Source: Thermoprotei archaeon (lineage in GTDB: Archaea > Thermoproteota > Thermoprotei_A > Sulfolobales > Fervidicoccaceae). From it: 6,631 bases of DNA. Shown one piece after another: positions 1 to 6,011 of the stretch. The notes beneath the pieces are model-generated. The model did no database searches, was not told the origin of the DNA, and saw only the letters and a program-made list of their open reading frames with translations. The translations under genes were made by a program, and so were the position numbers. Each line of letters opens with the position of its first letter. The first letter of the stretch is position 1. The DNA lies in contig JAEMPT010000066.1 of NCBI GenBank assembly GCA_022759165.1, positions 1 through 6,631 on the forward strand, in the 5' to 3' direction.

Positions 1-106
1 TCATTGCCCTGCGGGCTATGATTATGCTTGCATTTAGATACCTGTGAGGCAAGAAGGGTTTCTCACTTTCCTAGCCATCCTCGCCTTTTACGGCGAGGTT
101 TTCAGT
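1..106 (+). mobile_element. Right end of an IS200/IS605-type (TnpB) element, partial
   Basis: The left edge of the window resembles the 3' end of an IS200/IS605-family element. A perfect 7-bp stem, CCTCGCC (79-85) with GGCGAGG (92-98), encloses a 6-nt loop and is followed by TTTTCAG, which is the layout of the right-end hairpin of these elements. A short open frame from the window edge (positions 3-47, ending in TGA) could be the last 14 codons of a tnpB gene (IALR...FRYL), about 30 nt before the hairpin. That spacing fits the family, but the piece is too short to prove homology. In TnpB elements this region also forms the 3' part of the guide (omega) RNA. The element boundary near 106 is inferred. 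The match to the hairpin at 901-920 supports the call. Confidence 0.5.
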
Positions 107-173
107 TATATAAATAAGTTATTAAATATGTGACTGGAACTAAGGATTTGGAGAATTAAAAGAAGCCATTCGT

Positions 174-214
174 AAAAAAAGCAAGCAACAAGCCTTCAAA
201 AAAGTTCAAAGGCT
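174..214 (-). terminator. Possible terminator of the pilin gene
   Basis: Read on the minus strand, the 6-bp inverted repeat AGCCTT/AAGGCT (191-196 with 209-214) begins in the pilin stop codon. It encloses a T6 run (about 203-198) and is followed after about ten bases by a run of seven T (180-174). Archaeal termination relies mainly on U-rich tracts, so the two T runs are probably the functional part. The hairpin is weak, with a 12-nt loop, and may be incidental. Confidence 0.4.
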
Positions 215-648
215 CACTGGTGGGCCGTTGTAGATGTTACTGCGCTGGCTCCGCTCGGGGCCATGACCTTTATCGTATAAACTTTTCCAGGAACTATGGA
301 ATTGCTTGGTGTGAGAGAGGCACTTGCCTGTTGAACTTGCCCTGTAGTCAGAGATACAGAGCCTGTCTGTCCGCTCGCTACCAACGTCCCATTCTGATCA
401 TACACATAAACGCTCAAGACCCCGTTCATATTGGACGAGCCCACATTTCTTATATATAGCGTAACACCGCTTGTGCTAAGGTCTGCTGCGTCGATTGAAA
501 TAGCTACCCCAACATTCCCAGAGTTGTACTGAGTAGCAGAGGAGGAAAGGCTGTTGACCCATACGTACAGCACAGCTGCGGCTGCTATGGCTATAAGTAC
601 CAGCAAAAGCGTTGCCACAATAGGGGAAACGCCCCTCTTTTTAAGCAT
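214..648 (-). CDS. Type IV pilin-like protein with class III signal peptide
   Basis: This 144-residue protein has the N-terminus of archaeal type IV pilins and archaellin-like proteins: a short basic leader (MLKKRG) followed by VSPIVAT and an uninterrupted hydrophobic helix to about residue 31. By family knowledge a prepilin peptidase (PibD/FlaK type) cleaves after Gly6, and the helix packs into the filament core or anchors the subunit in the membrane. The rest (about 35-144) is rich in Ser, Thr, Val and Gly with alternating beta-strand patterns such as VTLYIRNVG, as expected for a surface pilin domain. I chose the ATG at 648: it gives the canonical leader length and has GGAG about nine bases upstream. 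A GTG at 672 would add eight residues, MVILGVGR, before the leader. No assembly ATPase or membrane platform gene is in the window, so this is an orphan pilin here. It could serve adhesion filaments rather than the archaellum. Confidence 0.8.
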   Translation of the reverse strand: MLKKRGVSPIVATLLLVLIAIAAAAVLYVWVNSLSSSATQYNSGNVGVAISIDAADLSTSGVTLYIRNVGSSNMNGVLSVYVYDQNGTLVASGQTGSVSLTTGQVQQASASLTPSNSIVPGKVYTIKVMAPSGASAVTSTTAHQ

Positions 649-672
649 CCTTCCAACTCCCAAAATTACCAC

Positions 673-891
673 CTATTTACGATCAAACATTAACATGACA
701 TTACAAAATAAATCTAATCCTAAAATATTACTGAGATTATAGCGGAAAAAATAATACTTTTGAGCGAGAAAAACTGAATGTATTGCTTTTGATATGGATT
801 AATTGGAAGATAGCAAGCAATCTTTCTTTTAGAATAGGCAGTATAACCCTCGAAATTTCCAAGCCTCTTTTTTAATATGAATTGCTCCGTC
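673..891. other. Non-coding A/T-rich stretch upstream of the pilin gene
   Basis: No convincing gene lies here. The part next to 673 should hold the pilin promoter on the minus strand. A/T-rich elements such as TTTATTTTG and AATATTTTAG occur on that strand, but none is clear enough to name as the TATA box. The remainder could be degraded transposon sequence preceding the hairpin at 901-920, though no TnpB-like peptide is readable. Confidence 0.4.
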
Positions 892-930
892 TGACTTCCT
901 CCCCGCCTTGAAAGGCGAGGCTTTCGGTTG
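891..930 (+). mobile_element. Solo IS200/IS605-like right-end hairpin
   Basis: The sequence CTGACTTCCTCCCCGCC leads into a hairpin, CCCCGCC (901-907) with GGCGAGG (914-920), with one mismatch and a 6-nt loop, followed by CTTTCGG. This arrangement is typical of the right end of TnpB-encoding IS200/IS605 elements. It shares stem sequence, loop length, orientation and the trailing pyrimidine-rich TTTC with the hairpin at 79-98. No tnpB coding sequence precedes it, so it is best read as a decayed element or a solo end. As an intrinsic terminator it is unconvincing because no long T run follows. Confidence 0.55.
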
Positions 931-983
931 CAAGCTAAACCAAAGGAAAAAAATAAAAGGCTACTTCTGTAATAGCAATTGTA

Positions 984-1066
984 TTATATAGCGAAACCCG
1001 TATTGTTTAGCAATAGCTTAGCGTATTCGTCGGCTGCTCGGCCTAGAAACTTCTGGCTTGAGCAGC
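984..1066 (+). other. Strong hairpin with upstream TATA-like box: possible fttA leader or small RNA
   Basis: A 7-bp perfect stem, GCTGCTC (1033-1039) with GAGCAGC (1060-1066), continues inward with a G-T pair and GCC/GGC (1041-1043 region with 1055-1057) around a loop containing AGAAACTTCT. No protein frame explains it. A TATA-like TTATATAG at 984-991 would place a start near 1010-1015, so the hairpin could sit in a leader of about 90 nt before fttA, or belong to an independent small RNA. Boxes C/D (RTGATGA, CTGA) were not found close by, so a C/D guide RNA is unlikely. The fold is seen directly; the role is unknown. Confidence 0.35.
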
Positions 1067-1070
1067 TCGT

Positions 1071-1103
1071 TTGATTAAAAGAAGATAATGAGCGTGTCAT
1101 ATT
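1071..1103 (+). promoter_or_regulatory. fttA proximal promoter, probably giving a leaderless mRNA
   Basis: GATTAAAA at 1073-1080 is centred about 27 bases before the ATG at 1104, the distance expected between an archaeal TATA box and the transcription start. No Shine-Dalgarno sequence lies between 1085 and 1103. Together these suggest that transcription begins at or next to the start codon. The inverted repeat TCATA-T-TATGA (1097-1107) overlaps the start codon and could be incidental or an operator. The same 8-mer GATTAAAA lies before the LSm gene. Confidence 0.5.
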
Positions 1104-3044
1104 ATGAACTCAAACTTCGCTAAGAAAGCCAGCTCAATAGCTAGATTGAGGAATTCGATAATATCTCTTGTCCCACAGGAAGCTATGATGACGTCGATTG
1201 AGTTCGAAGGACCTGAGATAGCCATATATGTGAAGAATCCAGGCATTTTGCTCGAACAGATGGGGATCATAAGGGAGATCGCGAGGACCATAAGGAAGAG
1301 AGTGGTCATTAGGACGGACCCAGAAATAAGGAAGCCGAAAGAGGAAGCGAAAAAGATCATCCTCGAGCTCGTACCAAAGGAGGCTGAAATAAAGGCTGTA
1401 GAGTTCGACGATATACTTGGAGATGTGGTGATCAAAGCAGAAAAGCCTGGTCTAGTGATAGGAAAGGGAGGTAACATAAGAAGGGACATAATAATAAGAA
1501 CGGGATGGAGACCGGTAATAATAAGGGCCCCGCCTACATCTTCTAAAATCTTAGACGGCATTCTCTCGCAGCTCATCGGAGAGAGCGGCTACAGGAGATC
1601 ATTTCTCAGGAACATAGGGGAAAGGATACACAGAGACGCTTTATTCAAGACTAGAGGAGTAAGGATAACTGCTCTCGGTGGATTCCAAGAAGTCGGCAGG
1701 TCCGCGATTCTCATCGAAACGGAGGAGAGCAAGATCCTGCTTGATGCGGGAGCGGGGCCGGGGGCATCGAGCTTTCCGGATATGGCGCCTAGGTTTGACT
1801 TGGAGCAACTGAAGATCGAGGAGCTCGACGCCGTTGTTATATCTCACGCCCATTTAGACCACGTTGGCATGTTGCCGCTTCTTTTCAAATATGGATATAA
1901 TGGCCCGGTTTATGCGACGAAGGCGACACGAGACATAATGGTCCTCACTCAATTAGATTATTTAGATATAATGACTAGGGAGGGGAGGATTCCTCCCTAT
2001 ACGCAGAGGGAAATAAAGAAGATGATACTTCATACAATAACGATAGATTACGGCGACGTGACAGATATAGCTCCCGATGTCAGGCTAACTTTATACGATG
2101 CGGGGCACATCCTAGGTTCTGCCATGGTGCACCTGCACATTGGGAATGGAATGCATAACATAGTTTACACGGGCGACTTCAAATATGCTTACACGAGGCT
2201 CCTTAACAAGGCCGTAGACAAATTCCCTAGGGTAGAAACTTTGATAATGGAGAGCACGTATGGCGAAACGAAGCTCCCATCTAGGTCGGAGGCTGAGGCA
2301 AACCTGCTTTCTATTATCAAAAAGACTGCAGAAAGAGGAGGAAAAACGCTTATACCAATAATGTCCGTAGGGAGGGGACAGGAGATAATGCTTATAATTT
2401 CTGAGGCATTGAAAACAGGGAGCCTGCCTCCAATGCCGGTATACATAGAAGGGATGGTTACCGAAGTAACAGCGATACACACTCATTATCCCGAGCTCAT
2501 GTCCTCTTCGGTAGAAAAGGCGATACATTCAGGGGAAAATCCGTTCTACAATGAGAACTTTGTGGTTGTTTCAGATAGAAACAAGAGGAGCGAGATAGCC
2601 GATAGTGGGCCTTCGGTCATACTTGCAACTAGCGGGATGTTGAACGGGGGGCCTAGTGTAGAGTATTTGAAACTATTGGCAGAAGATCAGAGGAACTCGT
2701 TGGTTTTCGTGAGCTTCCAAGTGGAGGGGACGCTAGGCAGGAAGATAAAAGACGGCCAAAGAGAGTTAACGCTTATGAACAGTGACGGTAAGCTTGTCCC
2801 TGTAAAGATAAATATGGAAATTCATTCCGTCGAAGGCTTCAGCGGTCACAGCGATAAGAATGAGCTATTGCATTTCCTTGAAAACATAGATCCGAAACCG
2901 AGAAATATAGTGCTAAACCACGGGGAGCCGTCGGCGATCGCTCAGCTAGCGTCCGCTATAGAGAAGAGAAGGCACACTCTGAAGTGGCTCAGTGGAGCTA
3001 GGCTGTACACTCCTTCTAACACGGATTCCCTCCTTTTGTTATAA
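1104..3044 (+). CDS. fttA: FttA/aCPSF1, KH and beta-CASP metallo-beta-lactamase transcription terminator nuclease
   Basis: This is a full-length 646-residue archaeal CPSF73 homologue. The N-terminal part (about 1-145) holds KH-type RNA-binding domains, with the GxxG-like loop VIGKGG at 118-123. The metallo-beta-lactamase fold starts near 186 (RITALGGFQEVGRSA). Its metal-binding residues are present: HAHLDH (248-253), His335 in DAGHILGS and Asp358 in GDFKY. The beta-CASP region follows, with motif A Glu383 (ESTYG), motif B His582 (GFSGHSD) and motif C His606 (LNHGE). The zinc-dependent nuclease core is therefore intact. By family knowledge FttA binds U-rich nascent RNA, cleaves it and releases RNA polymerase, acting with Spt4/5, as the general archaeal 3'-end factor. 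The C-terminal segment used for dimerisation is present. The ATG at 1104 follows an in-frame stop at 1089, so no longer start is likely. The gene ends convergently on the PUA-protein gene. Confidence 0.95.
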   Translation: MNSNFAKKASSIARLRNSIISLVPQEAMMTSIEFEGPEIAIYVKNPGILLEQMGIIREIARTIRKRVVIRTDPEIRKPKEEAKKIILELVPKEAEIKAVEFDDILGDVVIKAEKPGLVIGKGGNIRRDIIIRTGWRPVIIRAPPTSSKILDGILSQLIGESGYRRSFLRNIGERIHRDALFKTRGVRITALGGFQEVGRSAILIETEESKILLDAGAGPGASSFPDMAPRFDLEQLKIEELDAVVISHAHLDHVGMLPLLFKYGYNGPVYATKATRDIMVLTQLDYLDIMTREGRIPPYTQREIKKMILHTITIDYGDVTDIAPDVRLTLYDAGHILGSAMVHLHIGNGMHNIVYTGDFKYAYTRLLNKAVDKFPRVETLIMESTYGETKLPSRSEAEANLLSIIKKTAERGGKTLIPIMSVGRGQEIMLIISEALKTGSLPPMPVYIEGMVTEVTAIHTHYPELMSSSVEKAIHSGENPFYNENFVVVSDRNKRSEIADSGPSVILATSGMLNGGPSVEYLKLLAEDQRNSLVFVSFQVEGTLGRKIKDGQRELTLMNSDGKLVPVKINMEIHSVEGFSGHSDKNELLHFLENIDPKPRNIVLNHGEPSAIAQLASAIEKRRHTLKWLSGARLYTPSNTDSLLLL

Positions 3045-3512
3045 TTCTTTCCAGAGCTTATCCCCAACCCAATGCAGGTTCTCTGCGACTTTACCCCTTT
3101 TCATTCCTTTTATCTCATCGGAGGAGAAGATGGCTCGCATGACTGCTATGGGAATCCCTCTCTCTTCTTCAGCAACAACTATGACTGTGCCCGCGGGAAA
3201 TGTTCCCTCTATTCTCACTATGCCGGGAGCCATTAAGTCGGCCCCTCCCGAGATCGGCTTAACTGCACCCTTGTTGACGATGATTCTCGATATCCCCAGC
3301 TCTTCCCCTCTGTGCTTTATGAGCCACTTAAGCAATGGGATTGTGTTTCCCCCGACCTCACATATAGAGGGTGTTCCTTCGAAAAGGTAGCATCTTTTCT
3401 CTTCGTCTTCCATAAGCTCAACTATCTCAGGTATGCTAGTTATCCCCAATTTTTCCCTGAGAGTCTGAGCTACCTGTTCTTTGTCTTTCTTCGAAAGATG
3501 ATGCCTTTTCAC
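3039..3512 (-). CDS. PUA-domain RNA-binding protein, archaeal MCT-1-like
   Basis: This 157-residue protein has an N-terminal pre-PUA-like domain (about 1-74) and a C-terminal PUA domain (about 76-153). The PUA core is recognisable in RIIVNKGAVKPI, GGADLMAPGI (89-98) and the closing NLHWVGDKLW. PUA domains bind structured RNA. The two-domain arrangement and length match archaeal relatives of eukaryotic MCT-1/Tma20, which work with DENR in translation reinitiation and ribosome recycling; the archaeal role is not established. The start is GTG (3512-3510). It is supported by AAGGAGGA, complementary to 3521-3528, eight bases upstream. The stop codon abuts that of fttA: the two TAA codons on opposite strands form TTATAA, so the coding regions overlap by 6 bp. 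A tRNA or rRNA modification cofactor role is the main alternative. Confidence 0.85.
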   Translation of the reverse strand: MKRHHLSKKDKEQVAQTLREKLGITSIPEIVELMEDEEKRCYLFEGTPSICEVGGNTIPLLKWLIKHRGEELGISRIIVNKGAVKPISGGADLMAPGIVRIEGTFPAGTVIVVAEEERGIPIAVMRAIFSSDEIKGMKRGKVAENLHWVGDKLWKEL

Positions 3513-3528
3513 AGAAGTTCTCCTCCTT

Positions 3529-3609
3529 TATAATAAGTTGCTATAAATGTTTATTAATTCGTGAAGTGCGATTAAAATCCTTGAGCTACTTCAAAGAAAT
3601 ATTGGTGAG
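3529..3609. promoter_or_regulatory. Divergent promoter region between the PUA gene and the LSm operon
   Basis: The short gap holds signals for both directions. On the plus strand GATTAAAA (3570-3577) would give a start near 3600, just before the LSm ribosome-binding site GGTGAG (3604-3609). On the minus strand TTAATAA and TTTATA within 3542-3557 lie 20-30 bases from the PUA-gene Shine-Dalgarno. The near-palindrome ATAAA-TG-TTTAT (3543-3554) is a TATA-like element readable from either strand. Start sites are inferred from spacing only. Confidence 0.45.
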
Positions 3610-3613
3610 CGTA

Positions 3614-3844
3614 ATGAGCGACACTGCACATAAGATACTTTCAAGCTCTGTAGGGCAGGTAGTGCTAGTAAAGCTAAAGGGCAATAAGGAAGTTAGGGGG
3701 AAACTGAAAAGCTACGACCACCATCTTAACATAGTGCTTGAGGAAGCGGAGGAGCTATATCCAGATGGTCAGCCGAGGAAGCTAGGAACGGTGATAATAA
3801 GGGGAGATAATGTGATAATAGTATCTCCCGCATCGAGCTTCTGA
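3614..3844 (+). CDS. Sm-like archaeal protein (LSm/SmAP)
   Basis: This 76-residue protein is a typical single-domain archaeal Sm protein. The Sm1 motif spans about 13-46, with YDHHLNIVL (34-42). The Sm2 motif is VIIRGDNVIIVSP (60-72). His37, Asn39, Arg63 and Asp65 correspond to the residues that form the uridine-binding pocket in archaeal Sm rings. By family knowledge it forms a heptameric ring that binds U-rich single-stranded RNA and takes part in RNA metabolism. The ATG at 3614 is preferred because GGTGAG (3604-3609) lies four bases upstream and the protein then has standard Sm length. An in-frame GTG at 3566 would add 16 residues (MRLKSLSYFKEILVSV) without family support. It is the first gene of an operon with L37e, an arrangement conserved in many archaea. 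Confidence 0.93.
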   Translation: MSDTAHKILSSSVGQVVLVKLKGNKEVRGKLKSYDHHLNIVLEEAEELYPDGQPRKLGTVIIRGDNVIIVSPASSF

Positions 3845-3858
3845 GAGGTTAATGAACG

Positions 3859-4047
3859 ATGGTTAAGGGAACAACTTCTATGGGGAAGCACTCAAGAAGC
3901 TATACACACATAAGATGCAGAAGATGCGGTAGAAATAGCTATAACGTCGCCAAGGGATATTGCGCTGCCTGTGGCTTCGGAAAATCGAAGAGGATCAGGA
4001 GCTATTCCTGGGCGAACAAAAAGTTCAATAGAGTTAGGGTCGTCTGA
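3859..4047 (+). CDS. rpl37e: 50S ribosomal protein L37e
   Basis: The 62-residue product matches ribosomal protein L37e along its length. It has the N-terminal KGTTSMGK segment, then a zinc ribbon with CRRC (Cys20, Cys23) and CAAC (Cys35, Cys38), and a basic C-terminus containing RSYSWANKK. L37e is an rRNA-binding large-subunit protein found in archaea and eukaryotes but not bacteria. The gene starts 14 bases after the LSm stop. Its ribosome-binding site GAGAGGT (3843-3849) overlaps the LSm stop codon, so the two genes are probably co-transcribed and perhaps translationally coupled. Its last 14 bases overlap the convergent reductase gene. Confidence 0.94.
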   Translation: MVKGTTSMGKHSRSYTHIRCRRCGRNSYNVAKGYCAACGFGKSKRIRSYSWANKKFNRVRVV

Positions 4048-4696
4048 GAGGGGCATATTTAAGAACTACTTCTTCGCCACATTCACAGATTTTCCATTCG
4101 ACTAGTTTAAGCTTTATACCGGGGAATGGAAAGCTCCCACCCGAAACTGGGGTGTATTTGCTCTCCCCGAGTAATATCGGGGAAATTGTTATATAGTACT
4201 CGTCAACCAGGTTATTTCTGAAGAAATAGTAATTGGTTCTCCCACCTCCGAGGACCAAGATCTTTTCCGCCCCGTTTTTCTTTAGGAAAGCCAATATTTC
4301 CTCCACAGCTATCCTTCCACCTTCTTCGCTCTCTTTTAAGGGAACGACCTCCGCTCCTACTTTTTTTAAGGATTCAACCCTGTCAGCTTTTTCCGAATAT
4401 GACTTCTCAGAAGTGAAAACGATGACTGAGCCCTTTCTCGAAGTATATATCTTTTTACTAGGATCCGTGCGTAAGCTCGGATCTATAACCGCCCTAATGG
4501 GCCTTCCAAAAGATCCTGGGGGCATGAAAGATATGTCGGTGTTCATAACGGTCTCTGCGCCCACAATTATAGCATCAGACCATGACATGTGTGAATAAAT
4601 TCTCTGCCTTTCGTATGGGCAAAGCGGAAACCACTCCCCGTCTTCATCGGCCGTCTTCCCGTCCGCGGTCATTGCCATCGAGACTCGAACATGCAT
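4034..4696 (-). CDS. arfC: RibD C-terminal-domain reductase, probable diaminopyrimidine phosphate reductase (ArfC/RIB7-like)
   Basis: The 220-residue protein is a stand-alone RibD C-terminal (DHFR-like) reductase domain. Family features include VSMAMTADGKTA near the N-terminus (substrate and cofactor contacts), IIVGAETVMNTD (43-54), RPIRAVIDPSLRTDP (65-79), the glycine-rich VLGGGRTN (148-155) of the NADPH site, and LVDEYYITISPILLGE (163-178). No deaminase domain is attached, as in archaea and fungi, where this enzyme reduces the ribosyl group of 2,5-diamino-6-ribosylamino-pyrimidinone phosphate on the way to riboflavin and deazaflavins. The start at 4696 is set by a strong GAGGAGG (4711-4705) eight bases upstream. 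An in-frame ATG at 4726 lies before that site and is rejected. In the glycine-rich stretch the common Glu before GG appears as Leu, so a different RibD/DHFR-like substrate remains possible. The symbol is tentative. Confidence 0.75.
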   Translation of the reverse strand: MHVRVSMAMTADGKTADEDGEWFPLCPYERQRIYSHMSWSDAIIVGAETVMNTDISFMPPGSFGRPIRAVIDPSLRTDPSKKIYTSRKGSVIVFTSEKSYSEKADRVESLKKVGAEVVPLKESEEGGRIAVEEILAFLKKNGAEKILVLGGGRTNYYFFRNNLVDEYYITISPILLGESKYTPVSGGSFPFPGIKLKLVEWKICECGEEVVLKYAPLRRP

Positions 4697-4758
4697 AAGG
4701 GTTTCCTCCTCACAATTTATTATCATTTAAAGGAAAAATAAGATGGTGGTGCGGTTAA
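4697..4758. promoter_or_regulatory. Divergent promoter gap between the reductase gene and ahcY
   Basis: Only 62 bases separate the two opposite start codons. Both ribosome-binding sites lie inside: GAGGAGG for the minus-strand reductase (4711-4705) and GGTGGT for ahcY (4745-4750), each eight bases from its start. The A/T-rich centre includes TTTATTAT (4716-4723) and CATTTAAAGG (4724-4733), one or both of which should act as TATA elements. The two promoters must overlap and leaders must be short. Confidence 0.45.
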
Positions 4759-6009
4759 ATGGTAGATTTTTGGGTAGCTGATTTGGGAAAAAAAGAAGAA
4801 GGGAAACTACAGATAGAGTGGGCCGAAAGGAATATGCCCGTTTTAATGAAGCTAAGGAAGAAATATTTGGGGAATCAGCCGCTCCGCGGTATGAGGGTTG
4901 CCGCCTGCCTCCATGTGACGAAGGAAACGGCGGTCCTGGTTAAAACACTGATAGCTTGGGGGGCGGAGGTTTTCCTGGCTGCGAGCAATCCTCTTTCAAC
5001 ACAAGACGAGGTCGCAGCTGCTCTGGTAGACGAGGGGGCTAATGTATTTGCGAAGAGAGGAGAAAGTGCTGATGAGTACTTATGGGCAATAAGAACTATT
5101 GTGGAAAAGACGCCTGATATAGTTATAGACGATGGGGGCGACGTCCATGCCTACTTGCACGAGAAAGATAGGGAGAGGGCAAAACATGTCAAAGGGGGGA
5201 CAGAGGAAACAACTACCGGTGTGATTAGGTTGAAAGCTCTTGAGAAGGAGGGGAGCTTAATTTATCCTGTGTTCGCCGTGAATGATGCATTGACTAAGCA
5301 TATGTTTGATAACAGGTACGGAACTGGTCAGAGTACTATAGATGGCTTGCTTAGGGCTACCAATATGCTCATCGCTGGAAAAACGGTTGTAGTCGCTGGG
5401 TATGGATGGGTAGGCAAAGGGATTGCATCGAGGGCCAAGGGCATGGGAGCTAGGGTTATCATCACGGAAGTTAACCCCGTTAGGGCTCTCGAAGCTGTTA
5501 TGGATGGATATGAGGTGATGCCTATGGCGAAGGCTGCGGAAATAGGAGATGTATTTGTAACTGCTTCGGGAAACAAGGATGTGATACGGTGGGAGCATAT
5601 GAAGAAGATGAAGGATGGTTCTGTTCTAGGTAACAGCGGGCATTTCAATGTAGAGGTAAGCGTGAAGGATCTGGAGGAGAACGCTGAAGGATGGAGAGAA
5701 ATAAGAAAGAACCTGAGGGAGTACAAGCTGAAGGATGGTAGGAGGCTGTACTTGGTAGGAGAGGGGAGGCTATTGAACCTTGTGGCTGCGGAGGGTCATC
5801 CTAGCGAGGTAATGGACATGAGCTTCGCCAACCAGGCACTAGCTGCTAAGATAATTGCGGAGTCGACCGGATTAGAAAGGAGAGTATTAAATGTTCCAAA
5901 GGAGGTTGACTTAGAAATAGCTACAATGAAGCTAGAATCTATGGGAGTTGAAATAGATAAGCTGACGGAGGAGCAACAGAGGTATTTGGAGTCATGGAGG
6001 CTTGAGTAG
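4759..6009 (+). CDS. ahcY: S-adenosylhomocysteinase (SAH hydrolase), archaeal type
   Basis: This 416-residue enzyme splits S-adenosylhomocysteine into adenosine and homocysteine, removing the product that inhibits methyltransferases. Substrate-domain signatures are LHVTKETAVL (His52, Thr54), IDDGGD (Asp124-Asp125 region), GGTEETTTG (146-154) and VNDALTKHMFDN with Lys180 and Asp184. The NAD-binding Rossmann loop is GYGWVGKG (214-221). NSGHFNVEV (292-300) and EGHPSEVMDMSFANQ (345-359) are also typical. The protein ends soon after YLESW and lacks the long C-terminal KPxxYRY tail of eukaryotic and many bacterial enzymes, as usual for archaea. The ATG at 4759 follows GGTGGT (4745-4750). Some methanogen relatives prefer S-inosylhomocysteine; specificity cannot be judged here. 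The translin-family gene follows after two bases. Confidence 0.95.
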   Translation: MVDFWVADLGKKEEGKLQIEWAERNMPVLMKLRKKYLGNQPLRGMRVAACLHVTKETAVLVKTLIAWGAEVFLAASNPLSTQDEVAAALVDEGANVFAKRGESADEYLWAIRTIVEKTPDIVIDDGGDVHAYLHEKDRERAKHVKGGTEETTTGVIRLKALEKEGSLIYPVFAVNDALTKHMFDNRYGTGQSTIDGLLRATNMLIAGKTVVVAGYGWVGKGIASRAKGMGARVIITEVNPVRALEAVMDGYEVMPMAKAAEIGDVFVTASGNKDVIRWEHMKKMKDGSVLGNSGHFNVEVSVKDLEENAEGWREIRKNLREYKLKDGRRLYLVGEGRLLNLVAAEGHPSEVMDMSFANQALAAKIIAESTGLERRVLNVPKEVDLEIATMKLESMGVEIDKLTEEQQRYLESWRLE

Positions 6010-6011
6010 TA

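Noticed and set aside
220..459. Open frame of 79 codons on the plus strand
   Set aside because: It lies antisense to the well-supported pilin gene, shows no family pattern and has no ribosome-binding site.
901..920. Hairpin considered as an intrinsic terminator
   Set aside because: No sustained T run follows on either strand, and the flanking CTGACTTCCTCC and TTTCGG fit an IS200/IS605 right end better.
901..1070. CRISPR repeat or tRNA in the fttA upstream gap
   Set aside because: There is no regularly spaced repeat and no cloverleaf with a recognisable T-loop. Only isolated hairpins are present.
1097..1576. Open frame of 159 codons on the minus strand opposite the KH domains of fttA
   Set aside because: Its composition (Ile, Ser, Phe, Leu rich) is what antisense of an A/G-rich coding strand yields. 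The fttA frame is unquestionable.
3566..3613. Upstream GTG as the LSm start
   Set aside because: It would add 16 residues not seen in Sm proteins, and GATTAAAA within this stretch is the likely TATA box. The ATG at 3614 has a ribosome-binding site.
4697..4726. Upstream ATG as the reductase start
   Set aside because: The strong GAGGAGG lies downstream of it and is correctly spaced for the ATG at 4696.
5328..5726. Open frame of 132 codons on the minus strand within ahcY
   Set aside because: It is antisense to conserved ahcY sequence including the NAD-binding loop; there is no independent support.
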